Source of the DNA: Mycobacterium sp. Aquia_216
Lineage (GTDB): Bacteria > Actinomycetota > Actinomycetes > Mycobacteriales > Mycobacteriaceae
Reading direction: 5' to 3'
Length of the DNA stretch: 64,000 bases
Assembly (NCBI RefSeq): GCF_026723865.1
Contig: NZ_CP113529.1
Span: 3,658,001 to 3,722,000, forward strand
Part shown: positions 17,941 to 26,001 of the stretch, piece after piece
How positions within the stretch are numbered: position 1 is the stretch's first letter
How the letters are laid out: the number at the start of each line of letters is the position of its first letter
Translations under genes and position numbers: made by a program
The notes under the pieces: generated by a model
Database searches by the model: none
Seen by the model: only the letters and a program-made list of their open reading frames with translations
Told to the model about the DNA's origin: nothing

Positions 17941-20499
17941 CTAGTTGAAGATGTCTGTCACAGTGTAGTCGTCCGGCGGTATGCGTCCGCCGTCGATTAC
18001 GGCCTCAGATGCTCCGTTGGGGAGACGACCCCCAGGCATCCACTGTTCATTCGCTCCCGCCTCGTTGCCCGAAGGAATTCTCAGATTGAAGTCCCCAGGA
18101 TCAGCTATATCGATCCGCATAATTTTGTTTGACTCAAGGAAGCCCTCAGGCAGGCCGAGTTGATTTTCCATTGCGCGAAGATCGCCTCCAGCCGCCTGGA
18201 TCATTGCGTCAGCTTCGATTTTTGGCATCACGAACGATGTACCGTCGCGTTGAGCAATCCCATACTTCTCGAGATTGGTTTCTGGCATAAACCGACTTGC
18301 ACCCTCGGTGAATTTATTGAGATGGCTCCGAATGTATTCCTGGGATAGATACTCCGACGGGTCGGGACGACTCCCCTTGGGTGTGGCGATGATTTCGTCG
18401 CGTTGCTGGGCACTGAGTCCTTCGGAGGACACGTCGTCACCGTGGCCGCCAATGTCGCCAGACGGGTCGGGCGTGCCATCACCGGGAGATCTTGGCGGGG
18501 CGTCCGATGGCGCGCTGTGTCGGCCTCCACCTGACGAGTCTCCGTCACCGGGACCGCGGCTCCTACCGCCGTTTTGCGGCGCCTCGTGGGGACCGCCTTC
18601 GGCTGGCTGGTGCCGGCCCGGGCCGCCGGGCCCTTGCAATTCGTGCGGCCGGCCCCCGGCAACGGGTGCAGGCTCAATGGGAGATCCGCCAGAGGGTACG
18701 TGCGCAGGTGCAGCCGGTTGCAGTTTGGCCGACGGCAATTGATGGGCGGGTTCCGACGGCAATGACGCCCGTTCTTGCGGACCGCCGACTCGCGCGGGCA
18801 CCGGCTCGTGAGGACCTCCCGGCGGGCCTCCGGATGGCCGCGGCTCGGTTTGGGAAACGGGATCGTGCGGTGCGACGGGGGCATTGGGATGTCCGGGGGG
18901 TGGTAGATCGCCCGGCGTGGTCGGCGAATGATGTGCTGGCGTACCTGGCGGCGCCGGTTCCACGGGTCGCGGCTGCGGCCCACTTGGAGCCTCGGCCGGT
19001 GGCGCACTGACCGGACGACCGCCGGCCGGAAGATCCGTCTTGGGCAGATCCAGTTTGAGGCTGTCGAGGTCCTTCGTCAGGTTGGTGCCGACTTTGCCGA
19101 TGTCGCTCAGCGCACCGGTCGTCGAGGCAAACTCCCCAAGCTCCCCGGCACGCGCCGCGGCGCCAGCACCTTCTGCGGCTTCCTCGGCGCCACGTGCAGC
19201 CGCAGACCCTGCTTTCGCCCCCGCGCCGGCTTCTCCGAGTCCAGGAAGAAAGAACGTCGCACCGTCGAACAGGTTCTCTCCGAATCCCAATCCTGGTCGA
19301 GCCGTACTCCAATCCTTAAGGTGTAGAAGCGATTTCCACATCTGCATGTTGGCTGCTGAGCCCTCGCGTGGATGAAGAATCTGATTGAGCGTGCCTGCTT
19401 TGAACTGGCCCTGCACCATGTCTTTCCAGGTAGCTTCCGCCCCCTTCGGATCAAGGAGCAACCATGGCGTGCTCAGATCCGCTAGGCCCAGGACCGCCTC
19501 GGCGGCCCCTTTGACAACTCCCTCGTTCGCGTTGACGAAAGTGTCGAAAACAGTGGCAACTTGGTTTCCAACTGCATCACCCAGAAAGTGGGTAAACTGA
19601 CCGCGCATGAACTTCTCCATGTCGACGACCAACCCGTCGGCGAGCTGCATCAGCAGCTTTATGCCGTCCTCGAAAGCCCTTGCCTCCCGGCCCAAGTCGT
19701 GCAATACGGCGTTAACGTCCCGCGCAATCTTTTTGATCTCTTCGAATGCATCGCCGTCAAGTACCGAGACCACGTCGTGCCAGATGTCAGTCAGCGACTC
19801 CAAGCGGTGCAACAGATTTCGGATATCGTTTTGGGCCTTGGCAACTCGGTTGGCGAAATCGTCGAGGGTGACGGCCATCGCCCGGCACCCCGCCTCCAAC
19901 TTGTCCATCGCGACGCCGATTTGCGACAAAACGTGATCAATTTTTTCGCCCTCGGGGATCTGCTGCGTACCGACCAGCGTCCTCGATCCATTGAGCGCAC
20001 CTTGCATTCCGCTCACCGCCGAGCTGAACGCGCGCCAACACCCAGCCGCGGCATGTATCGCCGTCACATCGCCGTTGGGCCACACGTCGTCAACGAACGA
20101 CTGCACCACCGCCCAAAGCAGCGGAGGGGGCTCTCCTGGCCCCAATGTTCCCGGCGGCCCTGGGGCGCCGATCTTCGCCGGTTCCGCTGGCGCCTGCAAC
20201 ACACTGGCACCACCACCCAGCCGCGAGGCAGCTTCGGCCTTCGACCAGTTCGACGCGTCGACTTGGATCATGACCCCGTTGCGCCGGCACGCGTTGATCG
20301 CTGCCGCCGCAGCGTTCAACAACGACTCCGCTGTCGATTGATACGACAGCCCAAACACCTCACCGGCAACATCCAAACCCGTGTTGGCGCCGAAACCCGC
20401 TGTCAACACAGTTATGGCCGCGCCCATGCCGTCGCCCGCTGCAATCACGGCGTTGCCCGCGGCGAACAACGCCTCCGGGTCTACCGCGAGGATGGGCAT
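17941..20499 (-). CDS. CpnT-like polymorphic toxin with non-TNT C-terminal domain
   Basis: An 852-residue protein. The N-terminal about 450 residues resemble M. tuberculosis CpnT: start MPILAVDPEALFAAGNAVIA, then VWPNGDVTAIHAAAGCWRAF, TQQIPEGEKIDHV and a long helical region. A Pro/Gly-rich linker spans about 490-700. The C-terminal domain (about 717-852) begins YLSQEYIRSHLNKFTEGASR and contains RIPSGNEAGANEQWMPGG (807-824) and SEAVIDGG. CpnT ends in a NAD-hydrolysing TNT domain; I see no TNT signature here. The tail resembles C-terminal cassettes of polymorphic toxins in other bacteria, but I cannot name its activity. No signal peptide; export would be by type VII secretion. No esxE/esxF pair precedes it. 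Two small genes follow in the operon. Confidence 0.85.
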   Translation of the reverse strand: MPILAVDPEALFAAGNAVIAAGDGMGAAITVLTAGFGANTGLDVAGEVFGLSYQSTAESLLNAAAAAINACRRNGVMIQVDASNWSKAEAASRLGGGASVLQAPAEPAKIGAPGPPGTLGPGEPPPLLWAVVQSFVDDVWPNGDVTAIHAAAGCWRAFSSAVSGMQGALNGSRTLVGTQQIPEGEKIDHVLSQIGVAMDKLEAGCRAMAVTLDDFANRVAKAQNDIRNLLHRLESLTDIWHDVVSVLDGDAFEEIKKIARDVNAVLHDLGREARAFEDGIKLLMQLADGLVVDMEKFMRGQFTHFLGDAVGNQVATVFDTFVNANEGVVKGAAEAVLGLADLSTPWLLLDPKGAEATWKDMVQGQFKAGTLNQILHPREGSAANMQMWKSLLHLKDWSTARPGLGFGENLFDGATFFLPGLGEAGAGAKAGSAAARGAEEAAEGAGAAARAGELGEFASTTGALSDIGKVGTNLTKDLDSLKLDLPKTDLPAGGRPVSAPPAEAPSGPQPRPVEPAPPGTPAHHSPTTPGDLPPPGHPNAPVAPHDPVSQTEPRPSGGPPGGPHEPVPARVGGPQERASLPSEPAHQLPSAKLQPAAPAHVPSGGSPIEPAPVAGGRPHELQGPGGPGRHQPAEGGPHEAPQNGGRSRGPGDGDSSGGGRHSAPSDAPPRSPGDGTPDPSGDIGGHGDDVSSEGLSAQQRDEIIATPKGSRPDPSEYLSQEYIRSHLNKFTEGASRFMPETNLEKYGIAQRDGTSFVMPKIEADAMIQAAGGDLRAMENQLGLPEGFLESNKIMRIDIADPGDFNLRIPSGNEAGANEQWMPGGRLPNGASEAVIDGGRIPPDDYTVTDIFN

Positions 20500-20599
20500 G
20501 CGCGGAATTGTCGCTCAGACCGTCCGCAGCCGGTATTCACCCGAGGGGCGCCGAGCTATTCTGCGCGAGTCTTCACGAGCAGCGATGAACGATGGTGAA

Positions 20600-20629
20600 T
20601 TGACCCGCGTTGCTCTTCGTCGCTACCGT
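20600..20629 (+). promoter_or_regulatory. candidate promoter for the small-ORF cluster
   Basis: TTGACC at 20600-20605 and TACCGT at 20624-20629, spaced 18 bases, in the divergent gap between the toxin and the small ORFs. It would give a leader of about 40 bases before the GTG at 20676. Confidence 0.35.
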
Positions 20630-20675
20630 CACCCGCAGTTGGGGCGATCGCAGCGAACAGTCGAGGAGGCTGACA

Positions 20676-20765
20676 GTGTTCCGCGAAATAGGATCGGCGC
20701 TCCACACAGCAAACCGATCCAAACGCGCGGGTGGGCCTACACCCTTGCTGGTTAAGCCAACATGA
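20676..20765 (+). CDS. 29-residue ORF, translationally coupled (unrecognised)
   Basis: GTG 20676 is preceded by a strong ribosome site (GAGGAGG at 20663-20669, 6 bases away). The short product (MFREIGSALHTANRSKRAGG and a few more residues) is basic. It stops in a 4-base overlap with the next ATG at 20762. The ribosome site and overlap argue for translation; no homologue is recognised. It could be a leader peptide for the following membrane ORF. Confidence 0.4.
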   Translation: MFREIGSALHTANRSKRAGGPTPLLVKPT

Positions 20766-20976
20766 AACAACCGGTGGACTGGATACGAGCGGTGTTTACC
20801 GGCGCAATCTCGGGCGGCACGCTCTGGGCGACCATGGTGAAAGCGCTGTCTGTCATTGGGCATGAACATCCGGCCACGCGGGACCTTTACATATTATCAT
20901 TGCTCCCCTGACCGGGTGGTCGATCCTATTGTTCGTCACCGCGACTGTCGCCGTCCCCTCACAGTGGACGCACTGA
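20762..20976 (+). pseudogene. small membrane protein gene broken by a frameshift
   Basis: ATG 20762 opens MKQPVDWIRAVFTGAISGGT and continues with a membrane-like segment for 49 residues to a TGA at 20909. In a neighbouring frame the sequence continues as IIIAPLTGWSILLFVTATVA and stops at 20976, two bases before the next gene. The two pieces together look like a two-helix protein of about 70 residues split by one indel near 20885-20905. It may instead be a genuine 49-residue peptide. Confidence 0.5.
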
Positions 20977-20977
20977 C

Positions 20978-21238
20978 GTGGCATCCGCCACCGCCGACGG
21001 CCCCTTCGAGTACGCCCGGCAGCGTCCGGTTCAACTCGTCGCCGGTTTATTTACTGGCATCATGTCGACTTTGCTGACGTTTGGTTACCTCTGGTTCTTC
21101 GCGCCTATCTCTCCGCTGATGCTTTGCGGAGCGACGATGGCTTTCCGGCGCACCACGGCATTCTCCGTTGGGCGCCTTCACGGCTTTTTTGGCGTCTTTA
21201 CCTTCGACGCGCTGTTCACGATTTTGTACTGGCTATAG
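20978..21238 (+). CDS. 86-residue membrane protein (unrecognised)
   Basis: GTG 20978 gives MASATADGPFEYARQRPVQL, followed by hydrophobic segments (VAGLFTGIMSTLLTFGYLWF, ISPLMLCGATMAF, FFGVFTFDALFTILYWL), probably two or three membrane helices with a short cytosolic N-terminus. It begins two bases after the broken ORF and lies between the CpnT-like toxin and the Rv3900c-like gene. In the M. tuberculosis CpnT locus a small membrane protein gene (Rv3901c) holds a comparable place, but homology is not shown. Confidence 0.6.
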   Translation: MASATADGPFEYARQRPVQLVAGLFTGIMSTLLTFGYLWFFAPISPLMLCGATMAFRRTTAFSVGRLHGFFGVFTFDALFTILYWL

Positions 21239-21418
21239 GAGGCGGAGCGTCGGATCCGTCGGGACTTTCGTGCTGCTGCTCAGGAGGTGCGACAAGCTCT
21301 CCCGTCCGGGCACGCTACCTGCCGGGGGCGCTTGACCGCCGACAGTGAATTGACCGGCACAGATACCGTGGTTAGCCTCGCCATCAGGGCCAAGGGACAC
21401 AAATGGTCAGGGGTGGAG

Positions 21419-21520
21419 ATGTCGATCGGGACTGGTTCGCTTAAGCGAACCAGTCGTGCTGCGCGGGTTCGCTTCGGCGGTGCGCCCTTCATCCCGGCGC
21501 TGCGCAGGGGGTTGTCATGA
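21419..21520 (+). other. 33-residue leader ORF containing a 26-base palindrome
   Basis: ATG 21419 follows a purine-rich AGGGGTGGAG. The product (MSIGTGSLKRTSRAARVRFG and 13 more residues) is highly basic. Its TGA overlaps the ATG of the 305-residue gene by 4 bases, so translation could be coupled. The palindrome at 21430-21455 lies within it. Whether it is a real gene is unclear. Confidence 0.3.
21430..21455. promoter_or_regulatory. 26-base perfect palindrome upstream of the Rv3900c-like gene
   Basis: Each arm reads GACTGGTTCGCTT and its exact complement, with no spacer. It ends 61 bases before the ATG at 21517. Size and symmetry fit a repressor operator; as RNA it would fold into a hairpin without a loop-sized gap. 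Confidence 0.5.
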
Positions 21521-22434
21521 GTGGCGGCGACGATGAAATCCGAATAATCCTCGAACACCTGGCCAAGTTGAGTGGGGGTCCACTGCCGCCGGGGATCACA
21601 CCCGATCAACTGGCTACGGGAACTGCTCCTTTGAGCCAGCTGCTGAAAGCGCTTGGTCTTGCGGCGAATGGCGGAGATCCACGCGACATGGGCGACGCCC
21701 AAGCCGGATACGCGGAACGCGGCGAGAAAACCGCTGACGCCATGGCCAAGTTCCCTGCAAATGAGGCAGAGTCGGCCGCGAAGGTCGGCAGTCCAGCTGA
21801 GATGGCGCAGCAGATTCCGCAGATGATCTCTGGCCTCGCGGGCGGTATCTCGGGCGCGATGGGCGGTTTGCTCCAACCGTTGAGCCAGCTTCCGCAGCAG
21901 GCTGCTCAGATCGGACAGCAGATGATGCAAGCCGGAATGGGCGCAATGCAGCACGGCGCGGGAGAAGCAGCGGCCATTCCCGGTGAATTGACGGGATCCA
22001 CGAGCGGCGCCGGCGGATTGGGCAGCGGCGGTGGCGGAGCGGGCGGGCTCGGCGCCACCACGCCGACAGGGAGCCTTAATCCGCTTCCCGCTCCGTCAGC
22101 CGGTACGGAGCCAGCGTCATCGCGAACCGGCTCGGTCCCGCCACCGGGTGCGTCGGCGCCAACGAACGCATCCAGGGGCGGGATGGGCGCGATGCCGATG
22201 ATGCCCCCCGGGGCCATGCACGGCGCGGGCAGTGGGGGCAAGGACGGGAAGCCCGACACCAAACGCATTGTCGCGCCGTCAGTCAAGAACGGCGCCCCAG
22301 TCCAGGGCCGTATCAGCACACCCCCGCCGGGACCTGAGGTCGTCAAACGTGTTGAGGGCAAACCGGTTGCGAGTCGACGCATCATCTTGCCCGACCAAAA
22401 GCGCGATGACGATGATAAGGATGCGAGTAGCTAA
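21517..22434 (+). CDS. Ala/Gly-rich secretion-associated protein (Rv3900c/Rv2083-like)
   Basis: A 305-residue protein. An N-terminal helical segment (DDEIRIILEHLAKLSGGPLP, LSQLLKALGLAANGG) is followed by a Gln/Met/Gly-rich helical region (IPQMISGLAGGISGAMGGLL, QQAAQIGQQMMQAGMGAMQH), a Gly/Ser/Pro-rich stretch, and a charged end (ASRRIILPDQKRDDDDKDAS). ATG 21517 has a GCAGGGGG ribosome site. Length and composition match the recalled Rv3900c (about 311) and Rv2083 (314), which accompany Rv3899c and Rv2082 as the 723-residue gene does here. Proposed role is support of type VII secretion; inference only. Confidence 0.6.
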   Translation: MSGGDDEIRIILEHLAKLSGGPLPPGITPDQLATGTAPLSQLLKALGLAANGGDPRDMGDAQAGYAERGEKTADAMAKFPANEAESAAKVGSPAEMAQQIPQMISGLAGGISGAMGGLLQPLSQLPQQAAQIGQQMMQAGMGAMQHGAGEAAAIPGELTGSTSGAGGLGSGGGGAGGLGATTPTGSLNPLPAPSAGTEPASSRTGSVPPPGASAPTNASRGGMGAMPMMPPGAMHGAGSGGKDGKPDTKRIVAPSVKNGAPVQGRISTPPPGPEVVKRVEGKPVASRRIILPDQKRDDDDKDASS

Positions 22435-22585
22435 TCGTCGTCGACTAGCAGCCAGACCAACTGCGCGGAAATGGTTTTCGGCTTCCTACCCATGGCATTG
22501 ATGTCAAGCAGTGGCCTCTTAAAGTCTCGAATGCGGCCAGTGCAACGGAGGCTTCTCAATCGTGCTGGAGAGATACGCTCCCAGC

Positions 22586-23141
22586 GTGTCGCACCAGCCT
22601 CCCCCGCCGCCGTCAGCTGCCCCTCCTCCGTGGCCCGCGCGGCCGCCTACAGTGCCTGTGCACCGGTCGCGGTCCCTTGCGATAACTTCGTTCGCGAGTG
22701 CGCTCGTGGCAGTCGCCGTAGCAATCGGCAGCTGGTTTCGTCCTATTCCTGACAACAAACCGCCCTCGGCTCCATCCCGCCTGCTTTCCCGGAACAACAA
22801 AACACCGAGGCCAAGGCGAAAGTATGTGCGACATACGACAAAGTACATCAAGCCGTCCTCACTAACACAGGTAGGAGCGGGGGTACTGACCCTATCGCGC
22901 TACTCGGTGTGGCTGCTAATGCGAGGCTTGCGTTGTATGACGGAGGCGAATATCTACTCAAGGCCTTAGCGGAACAACCCGCGACCCCTCCCGATCTCGC
23001 GACGGCAGTTCGGCAAAACTGGTGAATTCATATCAACAACTTGCAGTGAATTACATGGCAGAAGTGAGTCAGTCTGGAATCGATTCATCGTTGCATGCTG
23101 GCGACCAGCCCAACGCGATTATCTACGGAATTTGCAAGTAA
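22586..23141 (+). pseudogene. frameshifted copy of the one-helix membrane protein gene
   Basis: A degraded paralogue of the intact gene at 23280. GTG 22586 begins SHQPPPPPSAAPPPWPARPP and a membrane helix (ALVAVAVAIGSWF). After a frame change near 22760-22775 the reading continues TEAKAKVCATYDKVHQAVLT and EYLLKALAEQPATPPDLATA; after a second change near 23020 it ends NYMAEVSQSGIDSSLHAGDQ to a TAA at 23139. Each piece matches the intact copy (TADAKAKVCAAHDKVHHAVG, TLAQQPATPPDLAAAIHKLA). Two indels make it a pseudogene. Confidence 0.8.
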
Positions 23142-23279
23142 AACTGCATTCCTGTGGATGTTGAATACACGAGTCGATTAAACTCGCAACCACTGCGACC
23201 AAGGAATCGCAGAAATGCCTTTCGGCCACCAAGCATAAGGTGACTACCAATATTCGGGCGGGACGATACGATTGAGCTT

Positions 23280-23819
23280 GTGTCGAACTTCGGACCACCT
23301 CCTGCTACGTCGCCCGTGCCACCCCCCTGGCCAGTACCACAGCCGTCCCCACCCAGGCAGCCGTGGATGATGTTCGCGTTCTTCGTCATCGCCCTGCTAT
23401 TGACACTCGGTGTCGCGATCGTCGGATGGTTCCGACCTGTACAGCCCAAACCTCCATCGCCTCCGACATACACCGCTCAACAGACGGCGGACGCGAAGGC
23501 GAAGGTGTGCGCCGCCCATGACAAGGTGCACCACGCCGTGGGTTTAACTTCGGCGAGAAGCAGCGACGACCCCACGCTGCACCTCGCTTTAGCGACCAGC
23601 GGGCGGCAGGCGTTAGACGTTGGCGGTGATTATCTGTTGACCACACTGGCTCAGCAGCCGGCGACGCCGCCTGATCTCGCAGCGGCAATCCACAAACTTG
23701 CGAACACATTCCAGGAACTTACCGTCGACTATTTGGCTGAAGTCAGCGATGCGGAACTGGACCCTCTGTTGCGCACGTCGGACCAATTAACTTTAACTAT
23801 TCAAGGTCTGTGTAAATAA
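23280..23819 (+). CDS. one-helix membrane protein with Pro-rich cytosolic N-terminus
   Basis: A 179-residue protein: Pro-rich N-terminus (MSNFGPPPATSPVPPPWPVP), one helix at about 36-53 (FFVIALLLTLGVAIVGWF), then an extracytoplasmic helical domain starting after a proline stretch (TADAKAKVCAAHDKVHHAVG) and ending TIQGLCK, with two cysteines that could pair. GTG 23280 matches the start of the degraded upstream copy. The stop shares a base with the ATG of the 723-residue gene (TAATG), indicating coupling. No named family recognised; neighbours suggest a role in the secretion-linked cluster. Confidence 0.75.
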   Translation: MSNFGPPPATSPVPPPWPVPQPSPPRQPWMMFAFFVIALLLTLGVAIVGWFRPVQPKPPSPPTYTAQQTADAKAKVCAAHDKVHHAVGLTSARSSDDPTLHLALATSGRQALDVGGDYLLTTLAQQPATPPDLAAAIHKLANTFQELTVDYLAEVSDAELDPLLRTSDQLTLTIQGLCK

Positions 23820-25990
23820 TGTTACCCCCTGGGGAATGGTCGATGGCCATCGTCGGCAACCAATGGGTAGATGACCAAGATCTGATGACCCTTTTACACA
23901 GCCGGACCAACCGGAGAAACATTAGGACTGGATTTACAAATTTTGAGAACATGCTCCGGAGCGCCCAAACCGGGCCACTCGCGGACCAGCGCGGATTTAC
24001 GGCCGACGATCTCCGCGACTCCTTCCGACAGGGTGAACAACAGGCACGGCAGGTCGCCGAAAAGAATGGCATTAAAGAGGGAGCATACGGCACCTCTTAC
24101 GACAGCATGATAAGCCTCCGGCAGGACCTGACGAGTTTAGCCTTGGAAGGTAATCAACGGATCGAAGAGATCAAGCAGTCCAATCAGCCCGTGGAAGCCA
24201 AGGTCCCGCAGATCATCGCCGCGATACAACAGTATCGGGCGCTGGCCAGCATCACTGCGGCGAAGTACTCCGGCAACGTCCTAGACGCGATGCAGCGGGT
24301 CCTCGACGCAGAGGGGACCGGCATGTCCGCGCGCCAGTTCGCACGGGCCCATGGTTTAGATGTCGGCCAGATGTTCAAGCCATGTGGCGATGAAAAGGGT
24401 CTTACCGACCAGGTTCGCCAGTCGCTGAATAAGCCGCCCGGTTCGCAGACAAACATCGTGAACAGCAACTTGCATTCGCGGGTGGACGAGCTTCCCAAGC
24501 CCCCAACCACCACCGAGCCCACCGGACAAGTGACCGGTGGCCTTACAACAGTTGGCGCCAGCAATCTCAGGACGGGTGGCCCAGTCGGCACGCAACCCCC
24601 CGCCACCGCACCGGCGGCACCGTCGAACATCGTCAGTACGAACCTAAAGGCACCAGCACAATCGATCCCCGCCCCGGCGCCGCCAGCACCTTCCACGTCG
24701 CCGCGCTTGCCTGGCGCACCGATGGTGTCGAGCCCGGGCATAACGGCGCCGGGCGGCGGCTCACATCTGCCTGCGTCTCCGGCGTCACCCCTCGCCGGCG
24801 CGCCGACCGCGCCTGCGAGCCCGGTACAGCCGGTCACTCCGGCCGATTTGATGCACAGCTTCGACAAGGGCGTGCAGGCCGGGACACCACTCTCGGCGAC
24901 CGCAGGGGCGATGCCGCCACCTCAACCGCCAGAGCCGCAGGGCCCGCCGACGACTCCAACCGCGGGAACGGGCAGCGTCCCGGTAAACGCGCCGACATAC
25001 GATGCTCCAGCGCCGGTCGCACATGCGGCCGCCCCTGATGCGACCCCGGCACCACAGGTCGTCGCGGGATCATCCGCCGCCGCTGCCCCCGCCGCGCCCC
25101 CACCCGCGGGCTCGCTGCCCGCATACGCCTCCGACATACGGCCGACCATTCCCACGGCCTCCACCCCCGTCGTCCCATCGAGCCCACCGCCGTCGGCGAT
25201 GGCCAGCTCTGCACCGGTGCATCCCTCGGCCGGGCAAGGTAGCCCCGCCGGGCCGACGGTCGTGCGTCCGACGCCCCCACCGGCACCTCCAGCGTCGCCG
25301 TCGAGTCTGGGCACCGAGGCCGTCGCGGCCACCGCTACCGGAGCGGTCGCCGGAGCCGCTTCGGCCAACGCCGCCGCGCGAGCGCGCCTCCAACGACTCG
25401 TCTCCGCAGTCGCCCGCCAACAGCCCCGGCTGGCCTGGGCGGCCGGAGACCGTACCGACGACATCACTGTGCTGACAACCGATCTCGCCAGCGGCTGGAT
25501 CCCCCCGGGCATCGAGCTCCCGGCCGCGGTAACGCTGCTGTCCCCCGAACGACGCCGCGGCGACCTGGAAACTCTGCTCGGCGAAGTCACCGTCGCCGCC
25601 GGCTATACCCCAATCCACCACGTTCCCGAAGAGGACGAACCGGTCCGCACGTCGCCACGCCCGCGGCGCCTGCCCGAGATCGACGAACTCGGTTGGGAAC
25701 TCAACCAAGCAACCCAGTGGCGCGACGGCCTACCGCGACTGGCCCACACGCTAGCCAAGGCCGCCACGGGCGGTACCGGGGTGCTGGACAAAGAGGTCGA
25801 ACTGCTGCAGACGCATCTGCGCGAGGTCAGCACCCGTGTTCTGGACAGCTACCCCGAGCACGTCGACTTCCACGAGGTCGGTAACTGGCAGCTACTGGCC
25901 GCCATCGACGCACTCGTGGCCGGCGACAAGTCGGCCGCGAACTATCACCTCGCCTGGTTCCAGGCCTGCAGCACCACGATTAGCCAATAA
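23819..25990 (+). CDS. Pro/Ala-rich protein with DUF5632 and DUF5631-type C-terminus (Rv2082/Rv3899c-like)
   Basis: A 723-residue protein. The N-terminal helical region (MAIVGNQWVDDQDLMTLLHS, QQYRALASITAAKYSGNVLD) runs to about 210. A long Pro/Ala/Thr-rich linker spans about 220-515. The C-terminus has two modules: about 520-600 (RLQRLVSAVARQQPRLAWAA, TTDLASGWIPPGIELPAAVT), resembling DUF5632, and about 620-720 (VDFHEVGNWQLLAAIDALVA), resembling DUF5631. Length agrees with recalled Rv2082 (721). ATG 23819 is coupled to the upstream stop; ATG 23843 with GGGGA 7 bases upstream is a serious alternative. Function unknown; homologues sit beside DUF2563 and CpnT genes. Confidence 0.75.
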   Translation: MLPPGEWSMAIVGNQWVDDQDLMTLLHSRTNRRNIRTGFTNFENMLRSAQTGPLADQRGFTADDLRDSFRQGEQQARQVAEKNGIKEGAYGTSYDSMISLRQDLTSLALEGNQRIEEIKQSNQPVEAKVPQIIAAIQQYRALASITAAKYSGNVLDAMQRVLDAEGTGMSARQFARAHGLDVGQMFKPCGDEKGLTDQVRQSLNKPPGSQTNIVNSNLHSRVDELPKPPTTTEPTGQVTGGLTTVGASNLRTGGPVGTQPPATAPAAPSNIVSTNLKAPAQSIPAPAPPAPSTSPRLPGAPMVSSPGITAPGGGSHLPASPASPLAGAPTAPASPVQPVTPADLMHSFDKGVQAGTPLSATAGAMPPPQPPEPQGPPTTPTAGTGSVPVNAPTYDAPAPVAHAAAPDATPAPQVVAGSSAAAAPAAPPPAGSLPAYASDIRPTIPTASTPVVPSSPPPSAMASSAPVHPSAGQGSPAGPTVVRPTPPPAPPASPSSLGTEAVAATATGAVAGAASANAAARARLQRLVSAVARQQPRLAWAAGDRTDDITVLTTDLASGWIPPGIELPAAVTLLSPERRRGDLETLLGEVTVAAGYTPIHHVPEEDEPVRTSPRPRRLPEIDELGWELNQATQWRDGLPRLAHTLAKAATGGTGVLDKEVELLQTHLREVSTRVLDSYPEHVDFHEVGNWQLLAAIDALVAGDKSAANYHLAWFQACSTTISQ

Positions 25991-26001
25991 GAGGGGTGGC
26001 C

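Noticed and set aside
17941..18350. TNT (NAD glycohydrolase) domain at the end of the CpnT-like protein
   Set aside because: The TNT hallmarks of CpnT are absent; the tail has different conserved residues.
20573..20869. 98-codon minus-strand frame upstream of the toxin
   Set aside because: Arg/His-rich with no ribosome site, and it overlaps the better-supported plus-strand small ORFs.
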